Positions 5,334-6,121 of a DNA stretch of 6,121 nt are shown here, one piece after another. The DNA is taken from the NCBI GenBank assembly GCA_021789395.1, contig JAJYJP010000051.1, forward strand, positions 1 through 6,121. The letters run 5' to 3'. Numbering within the stretch: the first letter of the stretch is position 1; every line of letters begins with the position of its first letter. The notes under the pieces are model-generated. The model was not told the origin of the DNA. It did no database searches and saw nothing but the letters and a program-made list of their open reading frames with translations. This DNA is from a bacterium. Its GTDB lineage: Bacteria; Patescibacteriota; Minisyncoccia; Moranbacterales; UBA2206. The position numbers and the translations under genes were made by a program.

Positions 5334-5606
5334 ATGGAAAATAAATCCGACTGGCTGAAAATTTTAATCAATCTGGGGACATCCTTGGCGAACTATTCGA
5401 GATATTCGCTCGTTGCGGCAACTCGGAGATTGCAAAGAAGAATCATCATGAAAATATCAGGTGCCGTCACTTCCCTGCTTGGTCTGCTTTTTCTCATGTT
5501 GGGAATAACATTCCTGATAGATGCGGCCGCAGGAAATATCTGGCTAGGATTTGTCTTGGTCGGAGGCGGAGTCATTTTAATCGGAATATTTTTAACTCGA
5601 GCCTGA
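5334..5606 (+). CDS. Two-helix membrane protein, YqjE / Holin-X-like
   Basis: A 90-residue protein with a basic, amphipathic N-terminal segment (about 1-40, ending TRRLQRRIIMK) and two hydrophobic helices at about 42-64 and 68-88, ending FLTRA. This layout resembles the small Holin-X/YqjE proteins (holin superfamily III), which in proteobacteria lie next to the DUF883 gene yqjD. The following gene here is DUF883-like, which supports the comparison, though the similarity is at the level of architecture. The ATG at 5334 has only a distant AAGGG about 14 bases upstream. The stop is TGA at 5604-5606. It and the next gene form a likely two-gene plus-strand operon. A lysis role is not implied. Confidence 0.8.
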   Translation: MENKSDWLKILINLGTSLANYSRYSLVAATRRLQRRIIMKISGAVTSLLGLLFLMLGITFLIDAAAGNIWLGFVLVGGGVILIGIFLTRA

Positions 5607-5628
5607 TTCTAATAATTTAAACAAATTT

Positions 5629-5874
5629 ATGGCAGATGAACTAAAAGGAGAACTTAATAAAACTTCCGACGAAGCAAAGAAAAAAGTTGGAGAACAGTTT
5701 GAAAAAGCCAAAGAGAAGGCCCAGAAAGTTCGCGAAAAGGCCCGGGTCTATATCCGAGAAAATCCGGAAAAATCCGCATTTATTGCCGCCGGTGTCGGTA
5801 TGGCTATCGGACTGACCTTAGCCGGCATGGCGGTTACCGGAGCGGTTATGACAAAAAAATGCAATCGATGGTAA
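5629..5874 (+). CDS. DUF883/YqjD-like membrane-anchored helical protein
   Basis: An 81-residue protein. Residues 1-42 are very rich in Lys, Glu and Ala with heptad-like spacing and should form an amphipathic helix or coiled coil. They are followed by VYIRENPEKSAF (40-51), matching the YxRxNPxxS motif before the C-terminal helix in the ElaB/YqjD/DUF883 family. The helix at about 51-73 is a glycine-zipper type with Gly55, Gly57, Gly61, Gly66 and Gly71, and the tail is basic. E. coli YqjD-type proteins are inner-membrane anchored and reported to associate with ribosomes; the same role here is an inference. The ATG lies 22 bases after the preceding stop, in an AT-rich spacer without a Shine-Dalgarno. 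It is probably co-transcribed with its neighbour. Confidence 0.85.
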   Translation: MADELKGELNKTSDEAKKKVGEQFEKAKEKAQKVREKARVYIRENPEKSAFIAAGVGMAIGLTLAGMAVTGAVMTKKCNRW

Positions 5875-5936
5875 GCAGAATCGATTTTGTTATGTTGCCA
5901 AAAAATCACGAGAAATTTTTTAAAATTCCAATTAAA

Positions 5937-5966
5937 AAAAGCAGCGAAGCAAATTCCGCTGCTTTT
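5937..5966. terminator. Bidirectional intrinsic terminator between convergent genes
   Basis: AAAAGCAGCG (5937-5946) and CGCTGCTTTT (5957-5966) form a 10-bp stem with a 10-base loop. The minus strand has a run of seven T after the stem and the plus strand four, so it should work best for the incoming FKBP gene, whose stop is at 5978, and also serve the plus-strand pair ending at 5874. Confidence 0.88.
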
Positions 5967-5977
5967 CAATAATGTCA

Positions 5978-6121
5978 TTACTGAATTGAAACCAGCTGGA
6001 TATTGAAGATGAGAGTTGCGTTCGGCGGAATCACGCCAGGCACCCCATTCGCTCCGTAACCTAAACTCGGCGGAATCGTCAGCGTCCTCTTCTCTCCGAC
6101 TTTCATGCCGAGCAGGCCCTG
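5978..6121 (-). CDS. FKBP-type peptidyl-prolyl cis-trans isomerase, C-terminal part
   Basis: The minus strand from 6121 reads 47 codons and a TAA at 5980-5978; the N-terminus is beyond the right edge. The translation begins QGLLGMKVGEKRTLTIPP, continues SLGYGANGVPGVIPPNATL and ends IFNIQLVSIQ. This is the classic FKBP C-terminal half: the GMKVGEKR turn, the active-site Tyr in GYGA, the IPPNATLIF strand and the closing beta strand. FKBPs catalyse cis-trans isomerisation of X-Pro bonds and help protein folding. Whether this one is exported cannot be seen, because the start is missing. The convergent terminator follows its stop after 11 bases. Confidence 0.95.
   Translation of the reverse strand, partial: QGLLGMKVGEKRTLTIPPSLGYGANGVPGVIPPNATLIFNIQLVSIQ

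Noticed and set aside
5334..5606. Phage holin / prophage remnant
   Set aside because: There are no other phage genes, and the adjacent DUF883-like gene fits a chromosomal YqjD/YqjE-type pair better.
5748..5978. 76-codon minus-strand open frame between the DUF883-like and FKBP genes
   Set aside because: It runs through the convergent terminator and antisense to the DUF883-like gene, and has no Shine-Dalgarno or recognisable domain.

Overview
The window looks like a chromosomal piece of a small-genome bacterium. The best fit is a member of the Patescibacteria (Candidate Phyla Radiation). This is inferred from style only: compact genes, weak Shine-Dalgarno sites, a GT39-type glycosyltransferase with a C-terminal DSNYDWG motif, and a thrombospondin-type-3 (TSP3) calcium-repeat protein fused to a ferric-reductase-like membrane domain. 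TGA ends two of the genes, so the UGA-as-glycine code of Gracilibacteria/Absconditabacteria does not apply. No 16S rRNA or other phylogenetic marker is present.

Layout, left to right. Positions 1-21 hold the first seven codons of a minus-strand gene that runs off the left edge. It has a near-perfect Shine-Dalgarno and an AT-rich leader. Positions 198-3268 are a four-gene minus-strand cluster, read from right to left: a TSP3/ferric-reductase membrane protein (2042-3268), a small anchored protein with a Ser/Thr-rich tail (1680-2036), an ApbE-family flavin transferase (727-1662), and a four-helix membrane protein (198-665). The first three are separated by only 5 and 17 bases. The cluster has its own extended -10 promoter, directly abutting the terminator of the preceding gene.

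Positions 3341-5167 (minus) encode a GT-C fold glycosyltransferase of the PMT/ArnT type. An intergenic region at 5168-5333 holds a bidirectional terminator-like hairpin between divergent genes. On the plus strand, a two-helix membrane protein (5334-5606, YqjE/Holin-X-like) is followed by a DUF883/YqjD-like membrane-anchored helical protein (5629-5874). A hairpin at 5937-5966 separates these from the C-terminal end of an FKBP-type peptidyl-prolyl isomerase that enters from the right on the minus strand.

The most interesting unit is the four-gene cluster. It pairs a predicted two-heme transmembrane electron conduit carrying about 185 extracellular residues of calcium-repeat and Thr-rich sequence with a flavin transferase, plus two membrane partners of unknown function. 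A trans-membrane redox function is a reasonable inference. The final electron acceptor, the cytosolic electron donor and the flavinylated substrate are not visible here.
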